64,000 bases of DNA. Source: CAWJAP01 sp963834365. GTDB lineage: Bacteria > Acidobacteriota > Vicinamibacteria > Vicinamibacterales > Vicinamibacteraceae. The notes beneath the pieces are model-generated. The model was not told the DNA's origin and ran no database searches. It was given only the letters and a program-made list of their open reading frames with translations. Within the stretch, counting starts at the first letter, position 1; every line of letters starts with the position of its first letter. This document shows, piece by piece, positions 29,507 to 40,313 of the stretch. The stretch is taken from NCBI GenBank assembly GCA_963834365.1, contig CAWIBS010000032.1, positions 372,001-436,000 of the forward strand. Reading direction: 5' to 3'. The translations under genes were made by a program, and so were the position numbers.

Positions 29507-30973
29507 ATGATCTGCCATCACTGCACAGGTGCCCTGCCGACCGCCGGGCTGTCGCGCCGCGCCGTGCTCGAGCGCTTCGGCATGGGCCTGGGCGGCATCG
29601 CCCTGGCCGACCTCGTGAACCCGGCGCCGGTGCTCGGTCAGCCGGCGCGCCGGCAGGATCGCGGCGTGCTCGACGGACAGCTGCACGTGCCTGCGCGGGC
29701 CAGGCGCGTCATCTATCTCTTCATGGCCGGCGGGCCGTCGCAGATGGAGACGTTCGACTACAAGCCGGTCCTCAACCAGCGGAACGGCGAGGAGCTGCCG
29801 GATTCCGTGCGGCAGGGGCAGCGGCTGACCGGCATGTCGGGCAACCAGTCGTCGCTCCCGCTCGCCGGGCCGCAGTTCGGATTCCGACAGCACGGCCGCA
29901 ACGGCACCTGGGTCAGCGATCTCCTCCCGCACACCGCCGCCATCGTGGACGAGCTCTGCATCGTCCGATCGATGTTCACGGAGGCGATCAATCACGATCC
30001 GGCGATTACGTTCTTCCAGAGCGGATCGCAGATCGCGGGGCGGCCGAGCATGGGGGCCTGGGTGCACTACGGCCTGGGCAGCGACAACGAGGACCTGCCC
30101 GCCTTCGTCGTGCTGATCACGCCGGGCAAGGTCGATCAGCCCCTGTACTCGCGTCTCTGGGGAAACGGATTCCTGCCGTCGCAGCATCAGGGCGTGCAGT
30201 TCCGCAGCGGCCAGGACCCGGTGCTCTACCTCGGGAACCCCGACGGCGTATCCCGCGTGGGCCGGCGGAATCTGCTCGACCGGTTGCGAGACCTGCAGGC
30301 GCACGCCGCCGGACGGCTGGGCGACGCCGACGTCGATGCGCGGATCGCGCAGTACGAGATGTCGTACCGGATGCAGGCGAGCGTGCCCGGCGTGATGGAC
30401 GTCACCGACGAATCGGAGGAGACGTTCGCGCTCTATGGCGAGGACTCGCGGCAGCCGGGCACCTTCGCGTCGAACTGCCTGCTGGCGCGGCGGCTCGCGG
30501 AGCGCGGCGTGCGGTTCATCCAGCTCTATCACCAGGGCTGGGACCAGCACGACAACCTGCCGCGGGACATCGAGCGGCAGTGTCGCGAGACCGATCGCGC
30601 GAGCGCCGCCCTGGTCGTCGATCTGAAGCGGCGCGGCCTGCTCGAGGACACGCTCGTGGTGTGGGGCGGCGAGTTCGGCCGGACCAGCTATTCACAGGGC
30701 CGCCTCACGTCCACCAACTACGGCCGCGACCACCATCCGCGATGCTTCACCGTGTGGATGGCCGGCGGCGGCGTCAAGCCGGGCCTCGTCTACGGGGCCA
30801 CCGACGACTTCAGCTACAACCTCGTGGACGGCGGCGTCCACGTGCACGATTTCCACGCCACGCTGCTGCACCTGCTGGGCATCGATCACGAGCGGTTGAC
30901 GTACTTCTACCAGGGCCGCCGGTTCCGCCTCACCGATGTCCACGGAACCGTGGTGAAGGCGCTCCTCGCGTAG
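29507..30973 (+). CDS. DUF1501 Tat-exported protein, sulfatase-like fold
   Basis: A 488-residue DUF1501 protein. The N-terminus MICHHCTG with SRRAVLERFGMGLGGIA carries a twin-arginine signal. Conserved family stretches are RRVIYLFMAGGPSQMETFDYKP near residue 65, the metal-type GQFR-like WGGEFGRTSYSQG near 385, RDHHPRCFTVWMAGGGVKPG near 410 and a HDFHATLLHLLGIDHERLTYFYQGRRFRLTD C-terminus (as in alkaline-phosphatase-fold proteins). It is the standard partner of the upstream PSCyt1/DUF1553 protein, and the two should act together outside the cytoplasm. The heptamer array occupies the leader, so no ribosome site is visible. Confidence 0.88.
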   Translation: MICHHCTGALPTAGLSRRAVLERFGMGLGGIALADLVNPAPVLGQPARRQDRGVLDGQLHVPARARRVIYLFMAGGPSQMETFDYKPVLNQRNGEELPDSVRQGQRLTGMSGNQSSLPLAGPQFGFRQHGRNGTWVSDLLPHTAAIVDELCIVRSMFTEAINHDPAITFFQSGSQIAGRPSMGAWVHYGLGSDNEDLPAFVVLITPGKVDQPLYSRLWGNGFLPSQHQGVQFRSGQDPVLYLGNPDGVSRVGRRNLLDRLRDLQAHAAGRLGDADVDARIAQYEMSYRMQASVPGVMDVTDESEETFALYGEDSRQPGTFASNCLLARRLAERGVRFIQLYHQGWDQHDNLPRDIERQCRETDRASAALVVDLKRRGLLEDTLVVWGGEFGRTSYSQGRLTSTNYGRDHHPRCFTVWMAGGGVKPGLVYGATDDFSYNLVDGGVHVHDFHATLLHLLGIDHERLTYFYQGRRFRLTDVHGTVVKALLA

Positions 30974-30988
30974 CCAATCGCCCGAGGG

Positions 30989-31010
30989 TCCGGCTGAAGC
31001 CGGACACTAC
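30989..31010. repeat. REP palindrome, type a
   Basis: TCCGGCTGAAGCCGGA at 30989-31004 with CTAC foot at 31007-31010, after the DUF1501 gene. A truncated half-copy (GGTCCGGCTGACGGG) follows at about 31026. Confidence 0.85.
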
Positions 31011-31199
31011 GAATTACGACGCGATGGTCCGGCTGACGGGACACGACGGGCGACGGTTCCCCTTTCCGCCATACGGGAAGGGGGCGGTGGGCATACAATC
31101 AGAGCGCGCCACCCGCGAATTTTCGCAAATGGGCCGGGATTGTCGCGTCGCCGTAGCGGCTGCCCGGTATAAACGGAGCGGATGCCTGCCGAGGCTGCC

Positions 31200-34100
31200 A
31201 TGCCAGAGATTCGAATTCGAACGCTTTCCTTCCTCCTGACCGCGCTGCTCGCCGTGCTGCCGCGCCCCGCGCTGGCGCAGTTCGACGCCGCAACCGTGCT
31301 GGGCCTCATCACCGACGAGACCGGCGCCGCGGTGCCGGGCGCGACCGTCACGCTCACCAACAAGGCGACGGGGATCGCGGCCTCGAGCGTCACCGACGAG
31401 AACGGCTCGTTCCAGATCCTGAACGTGCGCGTCGGCACCTACACGCTCAAGGCGGAGCTCCAGGGCTTCACGAGCGCGGTGGCCGAGGACGTGACGGTCA
31501 CCGTCAACGCCCGCCAGCGGGTCGACCTGACGATGAAGGTCGGCAACATCGGCGAGACCGTCGAGGTCGTCGGCGCGGCGCGGCTGCTCGAGAGCGAGTC
31601 GAGCGACCGCGGACAGGTCATCTCCAGGGAGCAGATCGTCAACCTGCCGCTGAACGGGCGGGCCTACGCCAATCTCGCGCTCCTCAGCCCCGGCGTCCGC
31701 AAATCGTCGATCAGCGACTCGCGCGACGGCTCCTTCAACGTCAACGGCCTGCGGAGCTCGCTCAACAACTTCATCCTCGACGGGGTGGACAACAACTCCT
31801 ACGGCACCAGCAACCAGGGCTTCTCGAACCAGGTCGTGCAGGTCTCGCCCGACGCCGTGCAGGAGTTCAAGGTCCAGACCAACAACTTCAGCGCCGAGTT
31901 CGGCCGTGCCGGCGGCGCCGTCATCAACGCCTCGTTCCGCAGCGGCACCAACGCGCTTCACGGCACGGCGTGGGAGTTCAACCGCAACACCGCGCTCAAC
32001 GCCACCGGCTTCTTCAAGCCGTCCACCGGGGTGAAGCCCACGCTCAACCGCAACCAGTTCGGGGGCGTCTTCGGCGGGCCCATCGTCCGCGACCGGGCCT
32101 TCTTCTTCGTGAACTACGAGGGGTTCCGCCAGGTGCAGCGGACCCTGACGTTCTCGAGCGTCCCCACCCTCGCCCAGCGGCAAGGCATCTTCGGGCGGCC
32201 CATCCGCAATCCGCTGACGGGCGAGCTCTACGCCGACGGCGTCGTTCCGGCGTCGGCGATTACCTCGTTCGCGCGTCAGGTGCTCGACGGGCTGCCGGCG
32301 CCGACCCGCGAGGGCACGTCGAACAACTACGACAACCTGCCGCGGCGGCAGGACTACAACGACAAGTTCGACGTCAAGGTCGACCAGCAGTTCAGCTCGG
32401 CGATGAACGGCTTCCTGCGCTTCAGCCACCGCAAAGCCGACAACTTCGAGCCGCCGCCGATCGCGGGCGAGACCAGCAGTCCGGCCAACGCCTACGTGGA
32501 GGTGCTCAACCAGCAGTACGCGGGCGGCCTCACGCGGACGCTGTCCGCGAGCTCCCTGCTCGAAGTCCGTGTCGGCGTGTCGCGGACCAAGGCGGGCAAG
32601 GAGGCGTACGGGACCGGCACTCCCAACATGCTCGAGGCCTACGGGATCACGGGCCTGCCGACCGACGCCGAGTTCGCCGGCGGCCTCACCCAGCAGTCGG
32701 TGAGCGGCTGGACGGCGTGGGGGCGGCAAAGCAGCAATCCGCAGTTCCAGGATCCGCTGGTCTGGGACGCGCGGTTCAACTACTCCTGGATCGGCGGCCG
32801 CCACACGCTGAAGACGGGCTACGAGTACCAGCGGATCAACACCGACGTGGACGATGTGCATCCGAAGTACGGCGCCGATGCGTACGCCAGCCAGTTCAGC
32901 CGCCCGACCGGAGCCACGGCCGACGCGCCGATTTACAACCTCGCCGACTTCCTGGTCGGGGCCCGCAGCACCTACGAGCTGGTCAACCCGTTCATCTTCC
33001 GCCTGCGGCAGCGGATGCACTTCGGCTACCTGCAGGACGACTGGAAGCTGTCGCCGGATCTGACCCTCAACATGGGCGTTCGCTACGAGTTCGGCACGCC
33101 GCAGTGGGAGGAGGACAACTACCTCACCAACTTCGACCCGGCCACCAACACGCTCATCCAGGCGCGCGACGGCTCGATCGCCGACCGCGCGCTGGTGAAT
33201 CCCGATCGCAACAACTGGGCGCCCCGGCTCGGCGTCGCCTACAGCATCACGCCGAAGACCGTCATCCGGTCCGCGTACGGCACCAGCTACATTCACTTCA
33301 ACCGGCTGGGCGGCGAGAACCTGCTCTCGTTCAACGGCCCGCACGTCGTCCCGATCGCGATCACCCAGCAGCCGTCGCAGGGCCTGTGCTCGGCGGGCCA
33401 GGCGCCGACCACCTGCTTCCGCACGACCGCAGATGGGCTATCCGGAAGGGTTGAACGTGCCCGCGAACTTCAACCCGCTGAACGGCCGCGTCAACCACAT
33501 CCCGCCCGGCAACGAGTCGGGCAACGTGCACAACTGGCACGTGACGGTCCAGCGCGAACTGCTGACCAACCTGCTGGTGGATGTCGCGTACGTCGGCAAC
33601 CGCAGCCGCGATCTGATCATCCTCGGCGACTTGAATCAGGCGCGGCCGAACAACGCCGGCGAGAACCTGTCGCTGCAGGCGCGCCGGCCGATTCAGGGAT
33701 ATCAGTTCATCCAGACGGCGTTCGACGGCGGCGAGGCGAGCTACGACGCGCTCCAGATCAAGGTGGAACGGCGCTATACGCGCGGCCTGTATCTGCTGAA
33801 CTCGTTCACGTGGTCCCGCGCCCGCGACAATGCGTCGGGCCATCTCGAGACCGCCAACGGCGACAACAGCCGCGTCAACTACCTCGATCTGGAGGGCGAG
33901 TGGGGCATCTCTGGCTACAACCAGCCGATCAACAACACGACCACGGTCGTCTGGGAGCTGCCGTTCGGCCGCGATCGCCGCTACGCCAACGACCTCCATC
34001 CCTTCGTCGAGGGGGTGGTGGGCGGCTGGCGCCTGACCGCGATCAACCTGATGGCGAGCGGGCTGCCCGTGAATCTGAGCTACTCGCCGAGCGCGGCGTT

Positions 34101-34470
34101 CCAGGTGAGCGGGGCGCCGACCTACCGCCCGAACCTCACCGGCGATCCGTACGGCGACGGCACCATCGACAACTACTTCAACCGCGACAACGTGGTGATT
34201 CCGACCGATCCATCGCAGCCGTTCGGCAACGCGCCGCGCAACGTCGCGCGGGGCCCGGCGATCTACCTGCTGGATCTCGGCCTGCACAAGGGCTTCGACC
34301 TCGGCCTCGGCCTGTCACGCCTCGAGTTCCGGATCGAAGCGTTCAACGTCCTGAACAAGACGAACTTCGGCGCTCCCAACGGCAATCGATCGTCGACGGA
34401 CTTCGGCACGATCCGCACACTCTCGACGACGCCGCGGCAGATTCAGCTGGGAGTGAAGGTGTACTTCTGA
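31200..34470 (+). CDS. Oar-like TonB-dependent receptor (one frameshift)
   Basis: About 1090 residues. Signal peptide, then a carboxypeptidase-regulatory-like domain (about 25-110, LGLITDETGAAVPGATVTLTN), a plug with LPLNGRAYANLALLSPGV, and an outer-membrane barrel ending in an aromatic residue (QIQLGVKVYF). This is the Oar-type family greatly expanded in acidobacteria. GAGG precedes ATG 31200 by 5 bases; ATG 31182 is an alternative start. One frame break at 33428/33429 (ACC followed by an extra G) splits the barrel; restoring it gives FRTTQMGYPEGLNVP. The ligand is unknown. The next gene encodes a secreted metalloprotease, so peptide uptake is one possibility. Confidence 0.87.
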
Positions 34471-34763
34471 CGGCTCGAAGCTGAGAGCTCGAGGCTCAGG
34501 GGGCTCGAGGGACTCAGGCTCCAGGCCTCCATCGGTGCGGGCTGGCGCTCCAGCGCCAGCCCCGCGTCTCGGCAAAATCCTTCGTGATCACGCTCGCGCG
34601 GATCTGGCGCGAGCCTTGCCCATCCCGCATCAGGACACGGCGCGGCCGGGCGCGCCAGGGATGAACGAGTCCTGCCGTCGGAAGCGGCAGGAGCCGCGTC
34701 GGCGCTCGACGGTCCCGGCTGATGTGAGCGGCTCGCCGCGGAGCTGCGCAAGGTGGCAAGCCG
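34471..34763. other. Spacer with hairpins, no gene seen
   Basis: Holds a short GCTCGAG/GGCTCAG-type degenerate array (34475-34530), a strong hairpin with 11-base arms around CC (34539-34562, arm GGGCTGGCGCT) that may end receptor transcription, and a weaker CTGCCG/CGGCAG stem near 34672. No convincing coding frame. Confidence 0.55.
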
Positions 34764-36710
34764 ATGATGAGCCACGAGTCCGCCGCGGCCGCCCTCCGGG
34801 TGCGGCCTCGCCGAGTTCAGAGACGCCTGCTCACGATCCGCCTGCTGGCGGTCGCCGTCAACCTCACGATCCCGATCGCCTCGGCGTCGGCGTTCGACGT
34901 CGCCGTCGGCGAGATCCAGGTGACGCAGGCCATTCACGACGCCAACGCCCTGGCCGTCCTGCCACTCGTGGCGGAGCGGAACACCGCCGTGCGTGTGCAG
35001 GTCATTCGCGTCAACGGCACCCCGGCGGGGGTGACTGGTACGTTGCGTGTGTTCATCGACGGGCAGGAGATCACGCCGCCCGGTGGTGTGCTCGATCTCA
35101 ACCGCACGTTCCCCGCGCCGCACAACGTCTTCATTCCGCCGGCCAACCCGGGCAACCGCTTCTCGACGCTGCTCGATTTCGAGGAACAGACGTTGAACTT
35201 CGAGCTGCTGGCCACCGCGCATCCGCTGCTCGCGGCCGCACCCGAGGCCGAGATTCGCTTCGACGTGGCGATCGCCGCCACCGGCGACACCGACGCCGGC
35301 AACAACAGCGGCTCGGTGACGCTGACGCTCGTGCGCCGCGGGGCGCCATGGATCTTCAAGGATCGACTCTTCTATTTCCCTCTCGGCGCCGGCCTTGCCT
35401 GGCCGGTCCCGGCGGCCAATCGTCCCGACGAGACCTTCATCGCGCCGCGGACGGGCGATCTGATGATCCCGGCGGTCTGGCCGATCCCGGACGCGCCGAC
35501 CAACACGGGCACGGTCACCAATCCGATCTTCCCGCCGCTGCTTCCCGGGTTCACGTTTCTCAACGACTGCGACCGTAACGGCATGATCGGCAATGATCCG
35601 ATGTGCGACGAGCGTGCGCTGGTCCTCAGCCGATTGACCCAGCGCCGGCAGCTCCTCCTCAGCGGGGGGCATGGGCCGGGCCGGCTCGTTTACCTGTTCG
35701 CCTGGGTACCGGACGGGAAGCTGCTCGATCACGACGGCTCGTCGATCGTCGGGCAGAACGTCGGGTACGGGTTGGCCAACATGCAGCGCGGCCAGATGAT
35801 TGCCGCCCACGAGTTCGGCCACATGGTCGGTCTCGATCACAACATGCCGAACCGGCCGGTGGAACTCGCGGGCTGGGACGTCGGCGCGCGCCTCCACAAC
35901 CGGCCGCTCGCCATGGCGGGCCTGACGGGCCGCGTGAAGCCGGAAGGCGGGTTCGAGGACGTGATGAACGAATCCCAGCTGGCGGTCACGGGGAACACCT
36001 GGATCGATCCGACGAGCTACGGCGCGATGGCCCTCGACCCGAAGATGAGCCTCGAGACCGACGACTGCGACGAGGGGCTGGAGACGGTGGTCATCAACGG
36101 CATCACGTACCGGGGGCAGATCTTCGCGACCGGCTTCCGGTATCCCTGGTGCACGCCTGCGCACACGATCGCTCAGGCAGCGAACTTCATCCTCCGGCTG
36201 CAGCTGCTCGATGCGGGGGCGAGCCGGACGCGGCTGCTCGAGGTGCCGATCGACGCGAGGATGGTCACGCGCACGCGGGAAGGCGTCCACGAGGAGTCGC
36301 CGGGACCGTTCTCGGTGCCCGTGCCGCTCCCCAGGAGCACGCGAGTCGTCTCGTTCAGTGTCGAGGGCCTGGGCGTCGACGTGGCGCCCGTGACCGTGAC
36401 CTCCACCGCCAATGCGCCCGTGGTCGCCGTCGTGGCGCCGAAAGGCGGGGCGATGCTGTCGGGCGTGGCCACGGTGTCATGGAAGGCGACCGATCGCGAT
36501 GCCGGAGCGGTCCTCACCTATCAGGTCGCGTTCAGCCCGAACGGCGGCCGGGATTTCGTGCCGCTGGACGTGGACCTGCGGGAGACGCGGCTCACGATTG
36601 ACACGCGAACGCTGCCACCGACCGCGCCCGGGCAGGGGGTGATCCGCGTCTTCGCGAGCGATGGCGTGCACACGCGCCATGCGGACGTTGGAGGCCTGAC
36701 GGTGCGCTAG
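34764..36710 (+). CDS. Secreted metzincin-type zinc metalloprotease
   Basis: A 648-residue exported protein. The zinc site HEFGHMVGLDH near residue 350 is a complete HExxHxxGxxH metzincin motif, and the following GGFEDVMNES gives the expected Met-turn region about 45 residues later. The N-terminal 200 residues contain immunoglobulin-like strands (VRVQVIRVNGTPAGVTGTLR, DTDAGNNSGSVTLT), and the C-terminal 120 residues form another beta-sandwich (VSWKATDRDAGAVLTYQVAFSPNGG). The signal peptide ends near SASA-FD. Starts at ATG 34764 or 34767. It lies between two TonB receptors and likely digests external protein. No inhibitor or chaperone gene is adjacent. Confidence 0.87.
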   Translation: MMSHESAAAALRVRPRRVQRRLLTIRLLAVAVNLTIPIASASAFDVAVGEIQVTQAIHDANALAVLPLVAERNTAVRVQVIRVNGTPAGVTGTLRVFIDGQEITPPGGVLDLNRTFPAPHNVFIPPANPGNRFSTLLDFEEQTLNFELLATAHPLLAAAPEAEIRFDVAIAATGDTDAGNNSGSVTLTLVRRGAPWIFKDRLFYFPLGAGLAWPVPAANRPDETFIAPRTGDLMIPAVWPIPDAPTNTGTVTNPIFPPLLPGFTFLNDCDRNGMIGNDPMCDERALVLSRLTQRRQLLLSGGHGPGRLVYLFAWVPDGKLLDHDGSSIVGQNVGYGLANMQRGQMIAAHEFGHMVGLDHNMPNRPVELAGWDVGARLHNRPLAMAGLTGRVKPEGGFEDVMNESQLAVTGNTWIDPTSYGAMALDPKMSLETDDCDEGLETVVINGITYRGQIFATGFRYPWCTPAHTIAQAANFILRLQLLDAGASRTRLLEVPIDARMVTRTREGVHEESPGPFSVPVPLPRSTRVVSFSVEGLGVDVAPVTVTSTANAPVVAVVAPKGGAMLSGVATVSWKATDRDAGAVLTYQVAFSPNGGRDFVPLDVDLRETRLTIDTRTLPPTAPGQGVIRVFASDGVHTRHADVGGLTVR

Positions 36711-36749
36711 CCGAGCGCTCGCGAGTGCTCCGTTGCGTCGGTCACGGAG

Positions 36750-36885
36750 CAGACGGAGGGAACGGTCTTGACACAGAGAAACGAAGAAGCGGAGGCGAAC
36801 GAAGAAATCCACGAACAATAAGATTCTTCTCTGTTCGTCTCCGTTTCTCTGTTGCTCTGTGTTAAGACCGTTCCCTCCGTCCCCT
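36750..36885. repeat. Long imperfect inverted repeat between convergent genes
   Basis: GGAGGGAACGGTCTT at 36755 with a following ACACAGAG/AAACG stretch is repeated inverted at 36845-36878, giving a stem of more than 24 base pairs with a loop made of GAACGAAGAAA and TTCGTCTCCG-like short repeats. It is AT-richer than its surroundings and sits at the meeting point of two convergent genes. Confidence 0.75.
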
Positions 36886-36917
36886 CTGTCCCTTCCGAAC
36901 CCACATGGCTCAAGGGC

Positions 36918-39098
36918 TCAAAATCGCACTCTGAGCTCCGCGGCGATCTGGAGCCGCGTGATGTCGCCGAAGATGTGCTGCTGGATTTCGCGATTCAGCA
37001 GGTTGCTGGCCTTGAGCGACGTCACGAACTGATCGCCGCGCCATTTGTAGCCGATCGTGCCGTTGACGAGGGTATAGCCGTCGGTCACACCGGCATAGCG
37101 CGAGTCGAGCACATCCTGCCAGTACGCTTCGCTGCTCGCGCTGACCGACACGTTGCCGATCACGCGCTCACCGGCGTAGCCGGCACCGATGTTGAACCGG
37201 TGGCGAGCCGGGATGTTGAGCTCGGAGATGTCGAATCCGTGCGGTTCGGGCTCGGCCTGGAACGAGTAATTCACGTACCCGCTCACCGCGCCCGTGATCG
37301 CGCTGTCCACCCCGATCTCGAAGCCGGGCTGCACGACCCTGCCGAAGTTCTCGTAGCTGAATTCGGACGGCAGTCCGTTGCCCGGCCCGAATCGTCCCGA
37401 GAGCACGATCAGCTCGAGGACCGCGGGCGGCAGCGGCCAGCCCGGCGGCGGATTGGTCGCGCGATACGAGCCCACCTGCGTGAAGAAGATCGACTTCTTG
37501 GTGTTGTTGACGTAGAAGGCGGCGCTGACCGTGGCCCGGTTCCCGAGCACCCCCGAGTAGCCCACCTCGTAGGCATCGAGCGACTCCTCGTGGAGCGCCT
37601 CGTTGCCGATCGCGAGCACCGGAAACACGTAGACCCGTCCGGCGAGCGCCGGGTTCAGCGTCCCGAGATCGAGCTCATTGAGAATCGTGACGTCGAGATA
37701 GTTGTTGACGTGCGACGGCGCGCGGTAGGCGCGGTTGAACGAGAGCCGCACGGTGTGCGCCGCTGCCGGCTTGTACATGAACGTGGTGCGCGGCGAGAAC
37801 ACCACGCCGTCGATGCTCGAGAACTTGTCGACGCGCCCGCCCAGCACCCAGCGGAAGTGCTCGCCCAGGAACCACTCGTCCTGGACGTAGACGCCCGCCT
37901 CGGTCCGCGAGTCTCCCCGCGGGGCGAGCGACAGGTCGAAGCTGTTGTAGCGGACGTTGCCGCCGTAGCTCACGACGTGCCGTCCCCGGACGGTGCGCAC
38001 GTCGCCGGCTTCGACGTCGAAGGTCGTGTTCCTGAACAGGAAGACCACCGGCTGCAGATCGACGCCGACGGCGAGCAGGTTGGTCGCGTCGCCGTCGAGG
38101 TGATTGACGAAGACGTTCAGCTTCCGTGCGCCGCGGCTGTAGTTCGTCTTGCCGTAGGCGAGCACGGTGCCGCGATCGATGTCGAACGGGCCGATGCCGG
38201 TGTGGATGATGCCGTCGGTGCCGGCGAACCCGCCGGCGAAGACGAGCTTCTGCTGGCCGTCGGCGAAATCGTAGTCGGCGCGCACGTCCACCTTCGGCTG
38301 CGACGTGCCCTGATTCTCGAAGTTCGGATAGAGCGTGCCGGTCCCGTTCGGGATCTCGCCGCTGGGGCGCGCGAGCGGATCCTGGGTGAAGAACCCGGCG
38401 CTCACCTTGTAGGCCCAGCGGTCGCTGACGACGGCGGCGTGGCTCCCGCCGACCGAGAAGAGCGAGCCCGCGTCGCGCTCGACGCCGCTGGCGTCGCGGC
38501 CGAAAGCGCCGGCGCTCACGACCAGGGTCGATCCCGGCATCTCGCGCGGCGACTTGGTGATCACGTTGACCACGCCGGTCAGCGCATTGGCGCCCCAGAC
38601 CGCCGACGCCGGGCCGCGGATGACCTCGATCTGCTTGATCTCGGACGGGCTGATCGGCAGGAAGTCCCACGCCACGAACCCGAAGAAGTCCTGATAGATC
38701 GTCCGTCCGTCCACCAGCGCGAGCTGTGAGGTGGACAGCGTGCCGGTCGCCGCGCGCGAGGTGAGGTTGATGTCGCGGGCCGAGGTCTGCGTCACGTTCA
38801 GGCCCGGCACCGCCCGCAGCAGATCGCCGTAGTTGGTCGCCGGCGAGGTCTCGATCGCCCGGCTGTTGATCAGCGTTACCGTGGCCGGCGCGTTGACCAG
38901 CGCCTGTTCCACTTTCGACGCCGTGACCACGACCTGCTCCTCGTGGACCAGCTTCTCATCGGCAGGCGGTGCGGGCGGCTTCTGCTGGGACCCTTCCGGA
39001 GGAGGTGCGGCCGGCGGCGCGGGCTGCTGCACGGGTCGAGCGAACGGTGCAACCAGCAGCCACGCGCCCGCGAGAAGGGCGCATGGGTTCGCAAGCAT
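36918..39098 (-). CDS. TonB-dependent receptor
   Basis: A 726-residue outer-membrane receptor. Signal peptide (ANPCALLAGAWLLVAPFA), a Pro-rich segment, then a TonB-box-like EEQVVVTASK near residue 58, a plug (about 65-190, NYGDLLRAVPGLNV, IEVIRGPASAVWGANALTGVVNVITK) and a 22-strand barrel to the terminal RVRF. It lacks the carboxypeptidase-like N-terminal domain of the Oar type and belongs to the colicin I/FepA-like plug group. Start is taken as ATG 39098, since the frame is open further upstream without a ribosome site. The gene is intact with no frame break. The ligand is unknown. Confidence 0.88.
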   Translation of the reverse strand: MLANPCALLAGAWLLVAPFARPVQQPAPPAAPPPEGSQQKPPAPPADEKLVHEEQVVVTASKVEQALVNAPATVTLINSRAIETSPATNYGDLLRAVPGLNVTQTSARDINLTSRAATGTLSTSQLALVDGRTIYQDFFGFVAWDFLPISPSEIKQIEVIRGPASAVWGANALTGVVNVITKSPREMPGSTLVVSAGAFGRDASGVERDAGSLFSVGGSHAAVVSDRWAYKVSAGFFTQDPLARPSGEIPNGTGTLYPNFENQGTSQPKVDVRADYDFADGQQKLVFAGGFAGTDGIIHTGIGPFDIDRGTVLAYGKTNYSRGARKLNVFVNHLDGDATNLLAVGVDLQPVVFLFRNTTFDVEAGDVRTVRGRHVVSYGGNVRYNSFDLSLAPRGDSRTEAGVYVQDEWFLGEHFRWVLGGRVDKFSSIDGVVFSPRTTFMYKPAAAHTVRLSFNRAYRAPSHVNNYLDVTILNELDLGTLNPALAGRVYVFPVLAIGNEALHEESLDAYEVGYSGVLGNRATVSAAFYVNNTKKSIFFTQVGSYRATNPPPGWPLPPAVLELIVLSGRFGPGNGLPSEFSYENFGRVVQPGFEIGVDSAITGAVSGYVNYSFQAEPEPHGFDISELNIPARHRFNIGAGYAGERVIGNVSVSASSEAYWQDVLDSRYAGVTDGYTLVNGTIGYKWRGDQFVTSLKASNLLNREIQQHIFGDITRLQIAAELRVRF

Positions 39099-39169
39099 GC
39101 GGGCACCATACGCCCATTGGCGGCGACGCGGCAAGATGCCGGCCGTCGAAACGCCTGCCCGTCCCTTGG

Positions 39170-40286
39170 CTATGCGGCGTGCGCGGCAATCGCCGCGGCG
39201 AACGCGTCATGGACGGCGGTGGCCGTGCGGCTCCAGCGATAGCCACGAGCACGCACGAGCCCGCGCTCGGCCAGCGACGCCGCCAGCGCCGTGTCGTTCA
39301 GCAGGCGCGCGAGCGCATCCGGGAGCGCCCGCGGATCGTCGGGATCGACGAGCAGGCCGGCATCACCCACGACCTCCGGCACCGCGCCGCGTGCGCTGGC
39401 GACGACGGGGATGCCGAGCGACATGGCTTCGAGCGCAGGCATGCCGAACCCCTCTTCGAGCGACGGCAGGATGAGCGCGCACGCGCCCGCATACGTGTGC
39501 TGTCGGGCTTGATCGGCGACGTAGCCGATGTGCTCGACCCGCCCCGCCAGTGGCGGGCGACCAATCGCGTCCAGATACGCGCGCGACGCGGCGACGGCGC
39601 GGCCCGCGAGCACCAGTTTCGGCGGATTGCACGCCGTCCTCGAGCAGCGTGCGATACGCCGCCAGCAGGCCGGGGATGTTCTTTCGCGGCTCGAGCGTGC
39701 CCATGAAGAGCAGATATCCGTCCCGATCGGCGGCGCGGATCGGGTCGGTCCAGTCGGGAATGCCCGGCGGACACACCGAGATCCGCTCTCCCGGCACGCC
39801 GAGCAGCCTGCGGACCTCGTCGGCGGTGAAGGCCGATGGAACGATCACGCGCCGGGCCCGTCGCGCATGAGACGCCGCCAGGCGGGGGTAGTCACGGCGG
39901 ATCTCGCGTGCGGCGCGCTCGGGATGCTTCAGGAAGTCGAGGTCGTGCACCATCACGACCTGCGCGGCGTGACGCGCCGGCAGCAGGAGCGGGTGCGGCG
40001 AGAACGCGACGTCGCTCGCCTCGCCGATCAGGGATTCGACCGGCGGCCACTCGACATTGTGCCAGGCGAAGTTGAGCACCCGCACGGGAACGCGGTGATC
40101 GGAGATTCGTGCGGCGGGGATCTCGGCCTGCAAGCCGGGAGCCGGCCGATTCTTCCACGAGCTGGTGAACAGCGTGACGGAATCAGCGGGGTAGTCACGC
40201 GCGATCGCGCGCGCGAGCTGATGCACGTACTCGCCAACGCCCGAGCGCGAGCGCAGCGCCGGGCGATAGTCGATCACGATCCGCAT
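39170..40286 (-). CDS. GT4 family glycosyltransferase (one frameshift)
   Basis: About 372 residues. N-terminal domain IVIDYRPALRSRSGVGEYVHQLA, then LLFMGTLEPRKNIPGLLAAY, and in the second frame the GT4 donor-site signature LPSLEEGFGMPALEAMSLGIPVVAS with EVVGDAGLLVDPDD. The E-x7-E element is intact. It probably transfers a nucleotide-sugar residue to a surface glycan. The frame break lies at 39623/39624, where TCC is followed by an extra G before CCG AAA; correction restores SPKLVLAG, the normal sequence at this point. The start is ATG 40286. No other glycan genes are adjacent. Confidence 0.85.
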
Positions 40287-40313
40287 GACGCGGACCGGAA
40301 TGATATCGCGGGC

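Noticed and set aside
31014..33344. Open frame of 776 codons antisense to the Oar-like receptor
   Set aside because: No recognisable domain; antisense to a gene with strong family signatures.
34443..36290. Long open frame of 615 codons antisense to the metalloprotease gene
   Set aside because: Frame is open because of high GC content; it is Arg-rich with no domain, and the plus-strand frame has a full metzincin motif and signal peptide.
36852..38729. Open frame of 625 codons antisense to the TonB receptor
   Set aside because: Arg/Asp/Val-rich composition typical of a shadow frame; the minus strand encodes an intact receptor.
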